Notes under the pieces: generated by a model
Seen by the model: the letters and a program-made list of their open reading frames with translations, nothing else
What the model was told of the DNA's origin: nothing
Databases searched by the model: none
DNA from: Rhodobacterales bacterium
GTDB taxonomy: Bacteria; Pseudomonadota; Alphaproteobacteria; Rhizobiales; Stappiaceae
Direction of reading: 5' to 3'
Assembly (NCBI GenBank): GCA_008107755.1
Contig: VIRH01000072.1
Span: 124,001 to 188,000, forward strand
Length of the DNA: 64,000 nucleotides
Shown here: positions 1-8,220 of the stretch, one piece after another
How the letters are laid out: each line of letters opens with the position of its first letter
Numbering within the stretch: position 1 is the first letter of the stretch
Position numbers and translations under genes: made by a program

Positions 1-1360
1 ACGGCTGCGAGATGAAATATTTCACCGGCACGATCAGCCGCCGGCTGTCCCAGGCCCGCAGGGTGATATAGGTGTAGAAGATGGCCTCCACGTAGCACCA
101 CTTGCCCTCGTACTGGACCGCATCGCCGATCCGGATGGGCTTGGCGATGGCGATCTGCAGGCTGGCGAGCAGATTGCCGAGCACCGTCTGCCCGGCGATA
201 CCCAGGACAACGGTCGCGACACCGGCGGAGGCCAGCAGCGACATGCCGATGCTGTCGAACAGGTTGAGTTGCAGCAGGAACAGGATGATCGTCACCACCA
301 CCGCCACCAGAAGCACGTAACGCCGGGCGGCATAGATGTTGGTGTAAAGGTGACGACGGTCGGTATCCGCCTTGGTGTCCAGGTCTCCGACATAACGATC
401 CGTGACCAGCGCAAGGCTGGTGTCGATCGTCCTGAGGATTGCGAGCGTCAAGGAGAAGATGATCGTGAGCAGCAAAAGGGGCGAGACGACAGCCGTAACC
501 GGGCTCGAGAAACTCAGACTGGAATCGAGAAACTGCTTGATGACCAGGGCCGATATCGCAATCGCAAGCGGCGTGCGCATGGCTCGCGACGCGCGGGCGA
601 TGAACTTGACCGGCATATGATCGGCGGCCCATTCGATGATCTTTCGAAACGCCAGCACCAGCAGCAAGAACGCCGTGATCACCAGCGGCAGCGCAATGAT
701 CTCCCACAGCCTGACGGATCCGATGGCTTCCATGCGGAGCGGTTCCGGGATGTGGACCATCAGCCAACCGGGTTCGAACAGCGCGTGCATCCGGGGAATG
801 TTCGCAACGGTCTCCGGTGAAAACAGCCAAACAGCTTCGCCGCCTTCCGGCTTGTAGCGGGAAATGCTGATCGTGATCGGCCGCCCCGAACCGTTCAGTT
901 CGCCGATCACGAGATTGCGGCGCGGTTTTCCGGCAAAGGGATGATTGGACGGAAGATTGACATTCATGCCGTCGGGACGATCGGCGAGCGAGCCCCAGTC
1001 GATCACCACACGGCGATGCAGGATGCCGGCCAGCATGCGGGCGAGTTGCGCACCGGACAGTCCCTCGAGATCATCCTCCCGTTCGCCGGGATGAAGCGCT
1101 GCGGCGGCGCGCCCGTAATCGCGCTGTTCGGTAAGGTCGAGGAACTTTGAGATCAGCCCGCGAGGGGTCCGGAACTGGTCCAGTATCTCGTCGCTGCCGC
1201 CATCGACTCTCAGCGCATCGGTTTCGAACCAGGTGGAAGAGGAACTCTCCTGCGCCGAGGCCGCACCGACTGCGGCCGAAAAAACCACTGCAATGAGGGC
1301 GGTCAGAACGGCGGCCAGGGTCTGGCCGGGCCGGAACCGGCCGGTTGAAATCACTTGCAT
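1..1360 (-). CDS. MscS-family mechanosensitive ion channel (3' part missing at window edge)
   Basis: The reading frame runs from an ATG at 1360 down to position 1 without a stop, so the C-terminus lies outside the window. The N-terminus is a signal peptide (hydrophobic LAAVLTALIAVVFSAAVGA, Ala-rich cleavage region), followed by a periplasmic segment of about 200 residues and several membrane helices. The last part is the conserved MscS pore helix and beta domain: GVATVVLGIAGQ, then LGNLLASLQIAIAKPIRIGD. MscS-type channels open under membrane tension and release solutes on hypo-osmotic shock. This is the large type with an extra periplasmic domain. It is divergent from the VOC gene at 1724. 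Family assignment is firm; the exact physiological role is inferred. Confidence 0.88.
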   Translation of the reverse strand, partial: MQVISTGRFRPGQTLAAVLTALIAVVFSAAVGAASAQESSSSTWFETDALRVDGGSDEILDQFRTPRGLISKFLDLTEQRDYGRAAAALHPGEREDDLEGLSGAQLARMLAGILHRRVVIDWGSLADRPDGMNVNLPSNHPFAGKPRRNLVIGELNGSGRPITISISRYKPEGGEAVWLFSPETVANIPRMHALFEPGWLMVHIPEPLRMEAIGSVRLWEIIALPLVITAFLLLVLAFRKIIEWAADHMPVKFIARASRAMRTPLAIAISALVIKQFLDSSLSFSSPVTAVVSPLLLLTIIFSLTLAILRTIDTSLALVTDRYVGDLDTKADTDRRHLYTNIYAARRYVLLVAVVVTIILFLLQLNLFDSIGMSLLASAGVATVVLGIAGQTVLGNLLASLQIAIAKPIRIGDAVQYEGKWCYVEAIFYTYITLRAWDSRRLIVPVKYFISQP

Positions 1361-1723
1361 GATGCGCTCGCTTCCAGGTCTGGGAGCGCGAGCGCGAGCG
1401 CGCACAATCCGGAAGACCGGATTGCGAAAAGCATCGCCAGACGGCTACCCGCCGGCTTTCTGAAACTGCGCGTCTGGCTCATTTGCCCCCGTTGTGTCAT
1501 CCGCTCCCAAAATGCGGGACCGGCTGACGGCATCACAAGCGCCTTTCGGGCGCCTGCCGACATGTCTTCCAAAGCTAACGCCCATGGGGCGTGCTGGTTC
1601 CGGCAAACCGCCGGAAGCGCCCCGTTCGGCGCCGATCCGCACTTGACCTCTCCACTCCCCGCGCGGCAAGACGGTGAGGACTGCCCGCCCGCGCCACCTG
1701 TCCCCGACCGGAGTTTCTTGCCC
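1361..1723. other. Divergent intergenic region with a perfect hairpin
   Basis: This 363-base spacer lies between the MscS gene (minus) and the VOC gene (plus). It starts with a short GCGCGAGCGC repeat and an 8-bp perfect stem at 1405-1424 (CAATCCGG, loop AAGA, CCGGATTG). Frames on both strands are open here because of high GC, but none has a ribosome site or a recognisable protein, so I call no gene. It presumably carries both promoters; no clear -35/-10 pair stood out. Confidence 0.5.
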
Positions 1724-2539
1724 ATGCTTCAATTCGATCATGCCGTCATCAACGTGCTCGGAGAGATGGACACGGTGCTGGCTCGGTACGAGCGGCTCGG
1801 GTTTCAGATGACGCCGCGCGGCTATCACACCCTCGGCTCCATCAACCATCTCGCTGTCTTTCCCGAATGTTACATCGAACTTCTGGGGTACGCCCCGGGC
1901 GAGAAGGAAAAGCGTGCCGAGCAATGGGTCTATCCAGCCGGCCTGACAGGCCTTGCCGTTCGGCCGGAAGATGCCGCCGCGACCCACTCGGCGCTGGAGG
2001 CCGCCGGCATTCCGCTGGAGCCTTACCGCGAATTCTCCCGTCCGGTGGAAGTTGACGGAGAAACCCGCGACGCCTCGTTCCGCACGTTCCAGATCGATCG
2101 GAACAGCACGGCAAACGGGCGCCTGTTCTACTGCCAGCACCTGACGCCGGAGTTTTTGTGGCGCAAGGAGCACATGACCCATCCGAACGGAGCGACCGGA
2201 ATTGCCGGCGCGACCATTGCCTGCGTCGATCCCGATGCGATCCACGCGCTGATGGCCGAAACGCCGGAGATCGCGAAGACGGGCCCCCGTGATCTGAAAG
2301 CCGGCAACACGGTTCTGCGGTTTCGGCACCCGGATGAACTGGCGAATGAACTCGGCGGAGCGGAGCTTCCCGCGCTGCTCGGAAAATCGATGCGGATGGT
2401 CTGCCTCGACATCGCCTGCCGTTCGCTTGACGACGCCGCGAACCTTCTGATCAAAAACGGCGTTCCCTTCGACCGGGACGGTGGCACCCTTCGCCTCGCA
2501 CCGAAGGAGGCCGGCGGCGTCATCCTGCGTTTCACCTAA
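1724..2539 (+). CDS. VOC-superfamily (glyoxalase-like) protein
   Basis: About 271 residues beginning MLQFDHAVINVLGEMDTV, the usual start of glyoxalase_3-like VOC proteins. The motif FDHAVINV, with its metal-ligand-type His, is followed by a repeated beta-alpha-beta-beta-beta fold: first half to about residue 125, second half from about residue 150 (GATIACVDPDAIHAL). VOC proteins are metal-dependent lyases, dioxygenases or resistance proteins; the substrate cannot be read from sequence. The open frame extends upstream to 1355, but that part is low-complexity and lies in the intergenic region, so I start at the ATG at 1724, where the family homology begins. Stop at 2537-2539; the next gene converges from the other strand. 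Confidence 0.8.
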   Translation: MLQFDHAVINVLGEMDTVLARYERLGFQMTPRGYHTLGSINHLAVFPECYIELLGYAPGEKEKRAEQWVYPAGLTGLAVRPEDAAATHSALEAAGIPLEPYREFSRPVEVDGETRDASFRTFQIDRNSTANGRLFYCQHLTPEFLWRKEHMTHPNGATGIAGATIACVDPDAIHALMAETPEIAKTGPRDLKAGNTVLRFRHPDELANELGGAELPALLGKSMRMVCLDIACRSLDDAANLLIKNGVPFDRDGGTLRLAPKEAGGVILRFT

Positions 2540-2562
2540 GGTTGACCCCGAGCCTCTCCCGA

Positions 2563-3141
2563 TCAGGCTCCTGTTACGGGCCGCGTCGCCCAGGCGGCGA
2601 TGGCGCCGTGCAGCAAGACGATGAGACCCGCCCCGACCAGATACTGCAGCAGGCTGGCCGGCTGGGCGGCGAAGATCCAGGCCGAAAGCGGGAGGAACAG
2701 AACGATCGCGGTCACAAGGCCCGGATTGCCCTGCCGCGTGCGAATGGCCGCCACGAGATGGACCACCGCGTTGATCGCCATCAGAAAGGCGGCGATGACA
2801 CCCCAGCCGGGGTCGACCCTTGCCAGAAAGAACACGGCCAGAAGCAGAAACCAGACGAACACCACGTTGATGACCCAAACCGAAACATGGGTCAGCCCGC
2901 GCTTTCCCGGCCCCAGCATGTCGTTGATATTCTTCAGGAAGCGGTCCGCATCATGTTCTTCATACTGGTGCAGCATGTAGACCGGCAGAGCCAGATAGAC
3001 AGGCAGAACAATGCCTTCGACGAAGGTGGCGAACAGGATAAGCAGGATGGCCAGGGGCAGCGCGCCATAGACCCAGTTGCCCGTCAGCCGCTCGACGCGG
3101 GCATCTTCAGCCGCCTCGTTCCCGATGCTGTCGTCCGTCAT
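2563..3141 (-). CDS. HXXEE-domain-like integral membrane protein
   Basis: A 192-residue protein with about five hydrophobic helices (residues 30-60, 75-90, 95-115, 120-140 and 155-185). Between the first two helices sits LHQYEEHDADRFL, which fits the HxxEE signature that names the HXXEE family of bacterial membrane proteins of unknown function. A longer start at 3159 is possible, but the ATG at 3141 has a better ribosome site (GAGGG about 5 bases upstream). Convergent with the VOC gene, from which it is separated by 23 bases. Function unknown; the His and Glu residues suggest a metal or di-metal centre, but that is inference. Confidence 0.75.
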   Translation of the reverse strand: MTDDSIGNEAAEDARVERLTGNWVYGALPLAILLILFATFVEGIVLPVYLALPVYMLHQYEEHDADRFLKNINDMLGPGKRGLTHVSVWVINVVFVWFLLLAVFFLARVDPGWGVIAAFLMAINAVVHLVAAIRTRQGNPGLVTAIVLFLPLSAWIFAAQPASLLQYLVGAGLIVLLHGAIAAWATRPVTGA

Positions 3142-3389
3142 TTCCCTCACCCTCCCCATCCACGGGCATGACGCGTACAGCCCGGACCACGAAGTTTAAG
3201 GCTCGGCATTTTACACAATGCTAACGCCCCAGGTCCTGCACTCCTCTGCGTCAGAACAATGTGACGGCGCCCGACCTCCCATCAAATACAGGTGACCAGG
3301 CAGTTTTCGCAGCCGGAAGGACAATCAGTAGACTTCGTCACACCAAAAAACGTGTTATGGTTGCGTAACGGTAACTGGAACAACGCGTT

Positions 3390-4598
3390 ATGTCTCACGA
3401 CCCGCCAGATCATCGTCTGTCCGACAAGGACACATTCGAGTTGTTCGAGCGGCGGCTGGCTGACAACGTCCGCGCGAGGGTCGAGGCTGCGATCAGATAC
3501 CGCTATGGCGCGATGTACGCGATCTTCGTTTCGCTCGCCGCCCTCTTCGGCTACGACTTCATCACCAGCGCACGTGAGGACCTGCAGGAGAGCTTCAGCG
3601 ACCTGACGCTTGAGGTGGCAGATGCCAAGGCCGACCTCGACCGGTTCCGCGCGCGGATAGATCAGCTGGAAAGCGAGCTGGCGCCGCTGACCAGCAACGT
3701 CGACACCCTGAAAGCCGATTTCGGTGGCCTTCAGGCCACCTTCCGCGACATTCAGACCGACACGGAACTGGTGCAAAGCCAGCTCGATAGCTTCATCCGC
3801 GAACAGACAGACATCATCGCGATCAACTTCGGCAACACGCTCGACCCGTTCGACAACGATACCGCAGGCTTTTACGACGCGATCCGCGAATTTGCGGGCA
3901 ATCAGAAATACACGCAGCTGGAAGTGTTCGCGACTGTGCAGCTTGCGATCAACCGGGCCTTCAACAACGAGATCCAGCGCGCCCGGCGGCTGTTCGACGA
4001 GGCGGAGAAAAAAGCCCACGCGATCAGCAACGACGAATATCTCAACGTGCTGATGCAGCGGGCACGCACCGAAAGCGATCAGGGTCTGTTCACCGAAGCC
4101 CTGATTACATTGGAAGATCGCGCGGTGCGAAGCCTCGAAGGATCGGACAGTTCCATGCGCGGCAATGTCTATCAGGCTGTTGGCAACATCTACCAGAACC
4201 ACCTGAAATTCGCTCAGGCCATCGAGAAATACGAACAGGCCGCGTCCTACTATGAGGAAGCTCAGGACTTCGCGCGCCTGTCGCGCATCCTGAAGACCAT
4301 CGGCAATATCCGCGTTCGCAGCGATTTTCCGGACGTCTACGACCTTGATGCCGCCCGGACCGCTTTCGAAAAAGCGGTGCGCGTTGCCCAGTATACGGAC
4401 GATCGCCTCGTGCTGTTCCAGTCACTCTCCGCGACGGCGATGCTGCTGAAGGAAAAGGGCGCTCCGGCGGACGCCAAGGATTACGCTTGCCGCTCGGCGC
4501 AATTCGCCGTCGGCCCGCCGGTCTTCGGCGACAGAAACCTCGTCATCCGTGAATTTCTGGACGGCAGTGACACGAGTTACGAGGAGTTCTGCCTGTGA
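3390..4598 (+). CDS. Membrane-anchored coiled-coil and TPR-repeat protein, function unknown
   Basis: 402 residues. Residues 1-35 are charged and cytoplasmic in character. A single hydrophobic helix follows near 40-55 (YAIFVSLAALFGYDFI), then a heptad-rich coiled coil at about 60-135 (repeated LEVADAKADLDRFRARIDQ-type spacing). From about 165 to 370 the sequence looks like tetratricopeptide repeats, for example VYQAVGNIYQNHLKFAQAIEKY and its neighbour. TPR proteins act as protein-interaction scaffolds. The stop codon overlaps the start of the next gene (TGATG at 4596-4600), so the three genes from 3390 to 5272 are very probably one operon. I do not recognise the specific family. Confidence 0.75.
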   Translation: MSHDPPDHRLSDKDTFELFERRLADNVRARVEAAIRYRYGAMYAIFVSLAALFGYDFITSAREDLQESFSDLTLEVADAKADLDRFRARIDQLESELAPLTSNVDTLKADFGGLQATFRDIQTDTELVQSQLDSFIREQTDIIAINFGNTLDPFDNDTAGFYDAIREFAGNQKYTQLEVFATVQLAINRAFNNEIQRARRLFDEAEKKAHAISNDEYLNVLMQRARTESDQGLFTEALITLEDRAVRSLEGSDSSMRGNVYQAVGNIYQNHLKFAQAIEKYEQAASYYEEAQDFARLSRILKTIGNIRVRSDFPDVYDLDAARTAFEKAVRVAQYTDDRLVLFQSLSATAMLLKEKGAPADAKDYACRSAQFAVGPPVFGDRNLVIREFLDGSDTSYEEFCL

Positions 4599-4954
4599 TG
4601 CCCGCCTTCGTCCTTGCAGGGACGGCCGCAGCTGTCCTGTCGAGCACGCAGTCCGTACCCGCGCAGCATCTGCCCGATCGCTGCGACCCGGTGACGGAGG
4701 TTCTCGTCGTACGCGCCGGCGGCCAGAACATCTTTCCCTCTGCCGGCATTGCCGAAACGTTGGGCGAAGCGGAAGTGACCGTGATCTGCTTGCGGCCGGG
4801 TCAGTCCACTGCGGTCCAGGTCTGGCAGGCGCCGATCACATGCACCGGCGCATCGACGGTCGTAAGCTGGCGGAACGAAGGACGCATCCGGGTGAACTGC
4901 GCCATGCCTGCGCCGGACGCCGACGCCAGCGAAACTCAGGAAGGGGGCGACTAG
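4598..4954 (+). CDS. Small exported protein, unknown function
   Basis: 118 residues from the ATG at 4598, which shares a base with the preceding TGA; a GTG one codon earlier is an alternative. The N-terminus is a short signal peptide (PAFVLAGTAAAVLSSTQSVPAQ). The mature part contains three Cys residues (DRCDP, VICLRP, ITCTGA) plus one near the end (VNCAMP), consistent with two disulfides in the periplasm. The tail is acidic. The next gene starts directly after the stop codon (TAGATG). Translational coupling with the TPR protein and with the following exported protein suggests they work together; the function is not recognisable. Confidence 0.68.
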   Translation: MPAFVLAGTAAAVLSSTQSVPAQHLPDRCDPVTEVLVVRAGGQNIFPSAGIAETLGEAEVTVICLRPGQSTAVQVWQAPITCTGASTVVSWRNEGRIRVNCAMPAPDADASETQEGGD

Positions 4955-5272
4955 ATGCGCATTTCCGCAAGAAGCCTGACGCTCGTCGCGGCACTGGCAT
5001 TCACTTGCCCGGTCGGACCGGCCGAGGCTCAACGGTTCCTCGACGAACAGTCGTTCCGCTGTCTGGAAAATGAAGTCGAGGTGTGGGGAGAATCCGACCG
5101 AAAGACCTTCTTTCGGAACGAGAGCGCGCGACTGCGCATTGATAGCGGCGAGCCTGTCGTCTGGTTCTGCGGCCGCAAGCGCAGCGAATTCAACTGCCAC
5201 CGGAACGCCAATCTCGTCGATGTCTCCTGGAACCCCAGGGGGCAGGTCCTGTTCCAGTGCATGCGGCGTTAG
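4955..5272 (+). CDS. Small exported Cys-containing protein, unknown function
   Basis: 105 residues. Clear signal peptide (MRISARSLTLVAALAFTC, cleavage near AEAQ). The mature region has Cys residues in FRCLENE, WFCGRK, FNCHRN and FQCMRR, an even number suited to disulfide bonds outside the cytoplasm. The start ATG follows the upstream TAG with no gap. Third and last gene of the 3390-5272 operon. No known domain recognised. The two neighbouring exported genes share size and Cys pattern loosely, but I see no convincing sequence similarity between them. Confidence 0.68.
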   Translation: MRISARSLTLVAALAFTCPVGPAEAQRFLDEQSFRCLENEVEVWGESDRKTFFRNESARLRIDSGEPVVWFCGRKRSEFNCHRNANLVDVSWNPRGQVLFQCMRR

Positions 5273-5469
5273 TCACGCGGCCATCAACGGCAAGGGGCGA
5301 CAAAAAACGCAGACTGTTCTAGCCGGCGCCGCAGCGGCAATCGCGGTTTTGCGGCGATGCCACAACCAAGGAAGCGACGCTGGCCTTTATTCCCCACCCC
5401 GCGGTTCCTAAATGAAAGGAAAGCAGGGCCCTCGCCCTTGACCCTTTCCCGGAACCGGTTGTTCTCCCC

Positions 5470-6480
5470 ATGAAACAGTTTTCACTTCTCGACCTCTCCC
5501 CCGTGCCGGAAGGCAGGACCGCGGCGCATGCCCTCGCCAACACGGTCGATCTTGCCCAAACCGCTGAAGCAGCGGGGTATCACCGCTACTGGCTCGCCGA
5601 ACATCACAACATGCCCGGCATTGCCAGCGCTGCGACCTCCATCGTCATTTCACAAGTTGCCGCCGCGACGAAAACCATGCGTGTCGGCGCCGGCGGGATC
5701 ATGCTGCCGAACCACGCTCCGCTGGTGATCGCCGAACAGTTCGGCACACTGGCCACTCTCTTTCCCGGCCGCATCGACCTTGGCCTCGGCCGCGCGCCCG
5801 GTACGGATATGCTGACGGCCCGCGCCCTGCGCCGGAACCTCACCTCCGACGAGGACAGCTTTCCGAAGGATGTGCAGGAACTGATCACCTATCTCGGTGA
5901 TCCGGGCGACGGTGGCCGCGTGCGCGCCATCCCCGGTGAAGGCACGCACGTCCCGGCCTGGATCCTCGGCTCCAGTCTCTACGGCGCGCAGCTTGCTGCC
6001 GCCTTCGGCCTCCCCTACGCCTTCGCCTCCCATTTCGCACCGCAGATGCTGGATGAGGCGCTGGACATCTATCGGCGAAGCTTCCGCCCGTCGGAGCACC
6101 TTGCCGAGCCATACGCGATGATCGCGGCAGGCGTCTTCGCCGCCGACACGGATGCGGAAGCCGAATACCTGAATTCGTCTCAGAAACTCGCCTTCGCCCG
6201 CCTGCGGATGGGCAATCCCGGCAAGCTGCCGAGGCCGGTCGAGGACATCACGGCGGAAATACCGCCCCAGGTTCTCGCGCAGGTGAACCTTTCCCTTGCC
6301 TGTTCGGCCACAGGCTCTCCGGCCACCATCAAGCAAGAGCTGCGCATGCTTCTGGATCGCTATCGCCCGGACGAGCTTATCGTCACCGGAATGATCCACG
6401 ACCATGCAGCCAGGGTCCGCTCCTTCGAACTTGCCGCCAACGCGCTGCGCGAATTGAAGGACGAAAGGAAGGCTGCGTAG
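5470..6480 (+). CDS. LLM-class flavin-dependent oxidoreductase (luciferase-like monooxygenase)
   Basis: 336 residues with the bacterial luciferase-like TIM-barrel pattern. The N-terminus [15 protein letters not shown] is followed by [19 protein letters not shown] (the family WxxEHH signature), then [15 protein letters not shown] and [16 protein letters not shown], all hallmarks of the YhbW-like group of FMN or F420-type monooxygenases. These enzymes use reduced flavin and O2 on diverse substrates; the real substrate is unknown. Transcribed alone, with a 197-base spacer upstream and a hairpin downstream at 6513-6539. Confidence 0.9.
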   Translation: MKQFSLLDLSPVPEGRTAAHALANTVDLAQTAEAAGYHRYWLAEHHNMPGIASAATSIVISQVAAATKTMRVGAGGIMLPNHAPLVIAEQFGTLATLFPGRIDLGLGRAPGTDMLTARALRRNLTSDEDSFPKDVQELITYLGDPGDGGRVRAIPGEGTHVPAWILGSSLYGAQLAAAFGLPYAFASHFAPQMLDEALDIYRRSFRPSEHLAEPYAMIAAGVFAADTDAEAEYLNSSQKLAFARLRMGNPGKLPRPVEDITAEIPPQVLAQVNLSLACSATGSPATIKQELRMLLDRYRPDELIVTGMIHDHAARVRSFELAANALRELKDERKAA

Positions 6481-6512
6481 GCGTCACAGCGCTCTCCGTG
6501 ACCAAATGTTGC

Positions 6513-6539
6513 GGCCGGCCCGATTACTTGGGGCCGGCC
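6513..6539 (+). terminator. Stem-loop downstream of the LLM oxidoreductase gene
   Basis: A perfect 9-bp stem (GGCCGGCCC ... GGGCCGGCC) with a 9-base loop lies 32 bases after the stop codon. There is no strong T run after it, so it may be a weak or Rho-assisted terminator. Confidence 0.5.
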
Positions 6540-6878
6540 TCTATCCGCGCGCTGGCAGACTGGTCGGCGCACACGTCACACCCCGTTCAATCGGCGGTTT
6601 CGCGCGGCTCAGACCTCCCCGAAGCGAACCACTCAACCTGTGACATCAATAGGTCAATCGCATCTACCTGCAGCGCAGAGAAAAAGTAAAAACAAAGATA
6701 AAATACTATTCTTGTCATTCTTTTTGATAAAAAGTTCTCACACAGGCTCAATTTTCCACGCACCTGCCTAATTTTAATGTATTCTTTCGATAAAGAATAA
6801 TAATAAATCGCCTTACGCGACGATAAGTTAGACAACTATTTAAATTTCTGTCGCTTTGGGGTTTCATTTACTAACAAC
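6540..6878 (+). promoter_or_regulatory. AT-rich control region upstream of proVWX
   Basis: From about 6640 to 6878 the base composition shifts to roughly two-thirds AT, unlike the coding DNA around it. It contains a 20-base palindrome-like element at 6780-6799 (8-bp arms TATTCTTT/AAAGAATA around CGAT) and the 11-mer CTATTCTTGTC at 6706-6716, which recurs upstream of the usp-BCCT operon at 34206-34216. The region most likely holds the osmotically controlled promoter and operator of proVWX. A short minus-strand frame at 6587-6835 was rejected as a gene. Confidence 0.55.
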
Positions 6879-8150
6879 ATGCGATATACGGCGCTCATGT
6901 CCGTAAAAGTAAAAGTAGAAAGTGTCTCCAAACTCTTTAATGACGAGCGTGGAGAAGGATTGAAACGCCTAGCGCAGGGCCAGAGCAAGGAACGGATATT
7001 CCGGGAGACCGGTGTAACGGTCGGGATCAACGAGGTCAGCTTCGACGTAAACGAAGGCGAGATCTTCGTGATCATGGGATTGTCCGGCTCCGGCAAGTCC
7101 ACTCTGGTGCGCACGCTCAACGGCCTTATCCCGCCGACGTCGGGCAAGATCCTGATCGACGGCACCGATGTCGCCTCCTGTGACAAGAAGACCTTGCGCA
7201 ACGTGCGCCGCGAGAAGATCTCGATGGTCTTCCAGCATTTCGCTCTCTTTCCGCACAAGACGGTCGCCGAGAACGTTGCCTTCGGCCTCAAGGTCAAGGG
7301 CGTCGACAAGGACCGGCGGCGCGATGAGGCCATGAAGGCCCTCGAGAAAGTCGGCCTTGACGCTCATGCCGACACATTGCCCGGTTCCCTGTCCGGCGGC
7401 ATGCAGCAACGTGTCGGACTTGCCCGCGGACTGGCCAACGACCCGCAGATTCTTCTCATGGACGAACCATTCGGCGCTCTCGACCCGCTGATCCGCAGGG
7501 AGATGCAGGACGAATTGCTCGTGCTTCAGAAGGAACTGAAGAAGACGATCGTCTTCATCACGCATGATCTCAACGAGGCCCTGCTGTTGGGCGATCGCAT
7601 CGCGATCATGAAGGACGGCGCCTTCGTTCAGGTCGGCACCGCCCAGGACATCGTTTCCGAACCGGCCGACGACTATGTTCGCGCCTTCGTCGCGGATATC
7701 GATCGCAGCCGCGTCTATACCGCTTCCGACATCGCGCTGGACGCGCACCGCGTTCCGCTGACAGGAACCGTCGCGGACGCCCGCAAGGCGATGGAGGCTG
7801 CTGACACCGAAATCCTGCATGTCGTCAAGGACGGTGTGCCGGCGGGTCTTCTGACCCTTGCCGACATCAAGGACATCAAGCCACAGGAGCGGGTGATGAA
7901 CGTCATGCACGCCCACCCGCCGACCGTTCCCCAGGATGCCTATCTGAATGAAATCTATTCCGAGGCTCAGGCGGGCATGCCGCTTGCCGTGACGGATGAC
8001 GACGGCAAGCTTGTCGGGGTCGTCGAGCCGGGAAGCATCTTCACGCATCTGGCAAACGAGGAGGAAGCGACGGAAGACGCCGCAGAAACCTCGACCAGCG
8101 AGGACACGCAAGAGACGAAAGCGAAGACACAGGCAGCAGAACCCGCCTGA
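6879..8150 (+). CDS. proV: Glycine betaine/proline betaine ABC transporter, ATP-binding subunit (ProV/OpuAA)
   Basis: 423 residues. ATPase domain with Walker A (GLSGSGKST, about residues 67-75), Q-loop (VFQHFALFPH), ABC signature LSGGMQQR and Walker B ILLMDEPFGALDP, followed by the switch His (FITHDL). Unlike most ABC ATPases it continues into two CBS domains (about 270-395), as in ProV and OpuAA, where they sense ionic strength; the last 30 residues are an acidic Thr/Glu tail. The N-terminal region with inserted LFNDERGEGLKRLAQG is typical of ProV. The start could also be the ATG at 6897; neither has a good ribosome site. First gene of proVWX. Confidence 0.93.
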   Translation: MRYTALMSVKVKVESVSKLFNDERGEGLKRLAQGQSKERIFRETGVTVGINEVSFDVNEGEIFVIMGLSGSGKSTLVRTLNGLIPPTSGKILIDGTDVASCDKKTLRNVRREKISMVFQHFALFPHKTVAENVAFGLKVKGVDKDRRRDEAMKALEKVGLDAHADTLPGSLSGGMQQRVGLARGLANDPQILLMDEPFGALDPLIRREMQDELLVLQKELKKTIVFITHDLNEALLLGDRIAIMKDGAFVQVGTAQDIVSEPADDYVRAFVADIDRSRVYTASDIALDAHRVPLTGTVADARKAMEAADTEILHVVKDGVPAGLLTLADIKDIKPQERVMNVMHAHPPTVPQDAYLNEIYSEAQAGMPLAVTDDDGKLVGVVEPGSIFTHLANEEEATEDAAETSTSEDTQETKAKTQAAEPA

Positions 8151-8220
8151 CGATCTTCACTGGCGTTCCACCTGCCGTGCTCTCCGCTCTTTCTTTGCCA
8201 CCTATTTCAAGGAGACTGAC

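Noticed and set aside
1445..2878. Minus-strand open frame of 477 codons opposite the VOC gene
   Set aside because: It is the antisense of a clear VOC-family gene and overlaps the next gene too; Arg/Gly-rich with no recognisable fold.
3282..4202. Minus-strand frame of 306 codons opposite the TPR gene
   Set aside because: Antisense shadow of the coiled-coil/TPR gene; no start signal, and the plus frame shows coherent domains.
6587..6835. Small minus-strand frame in the AT-rich region before proV
   Set aside because: Tyr/Ser/Lys-rich composition follows the AT bias; no ribosome site, and it lies over the likely proVWX promoter.
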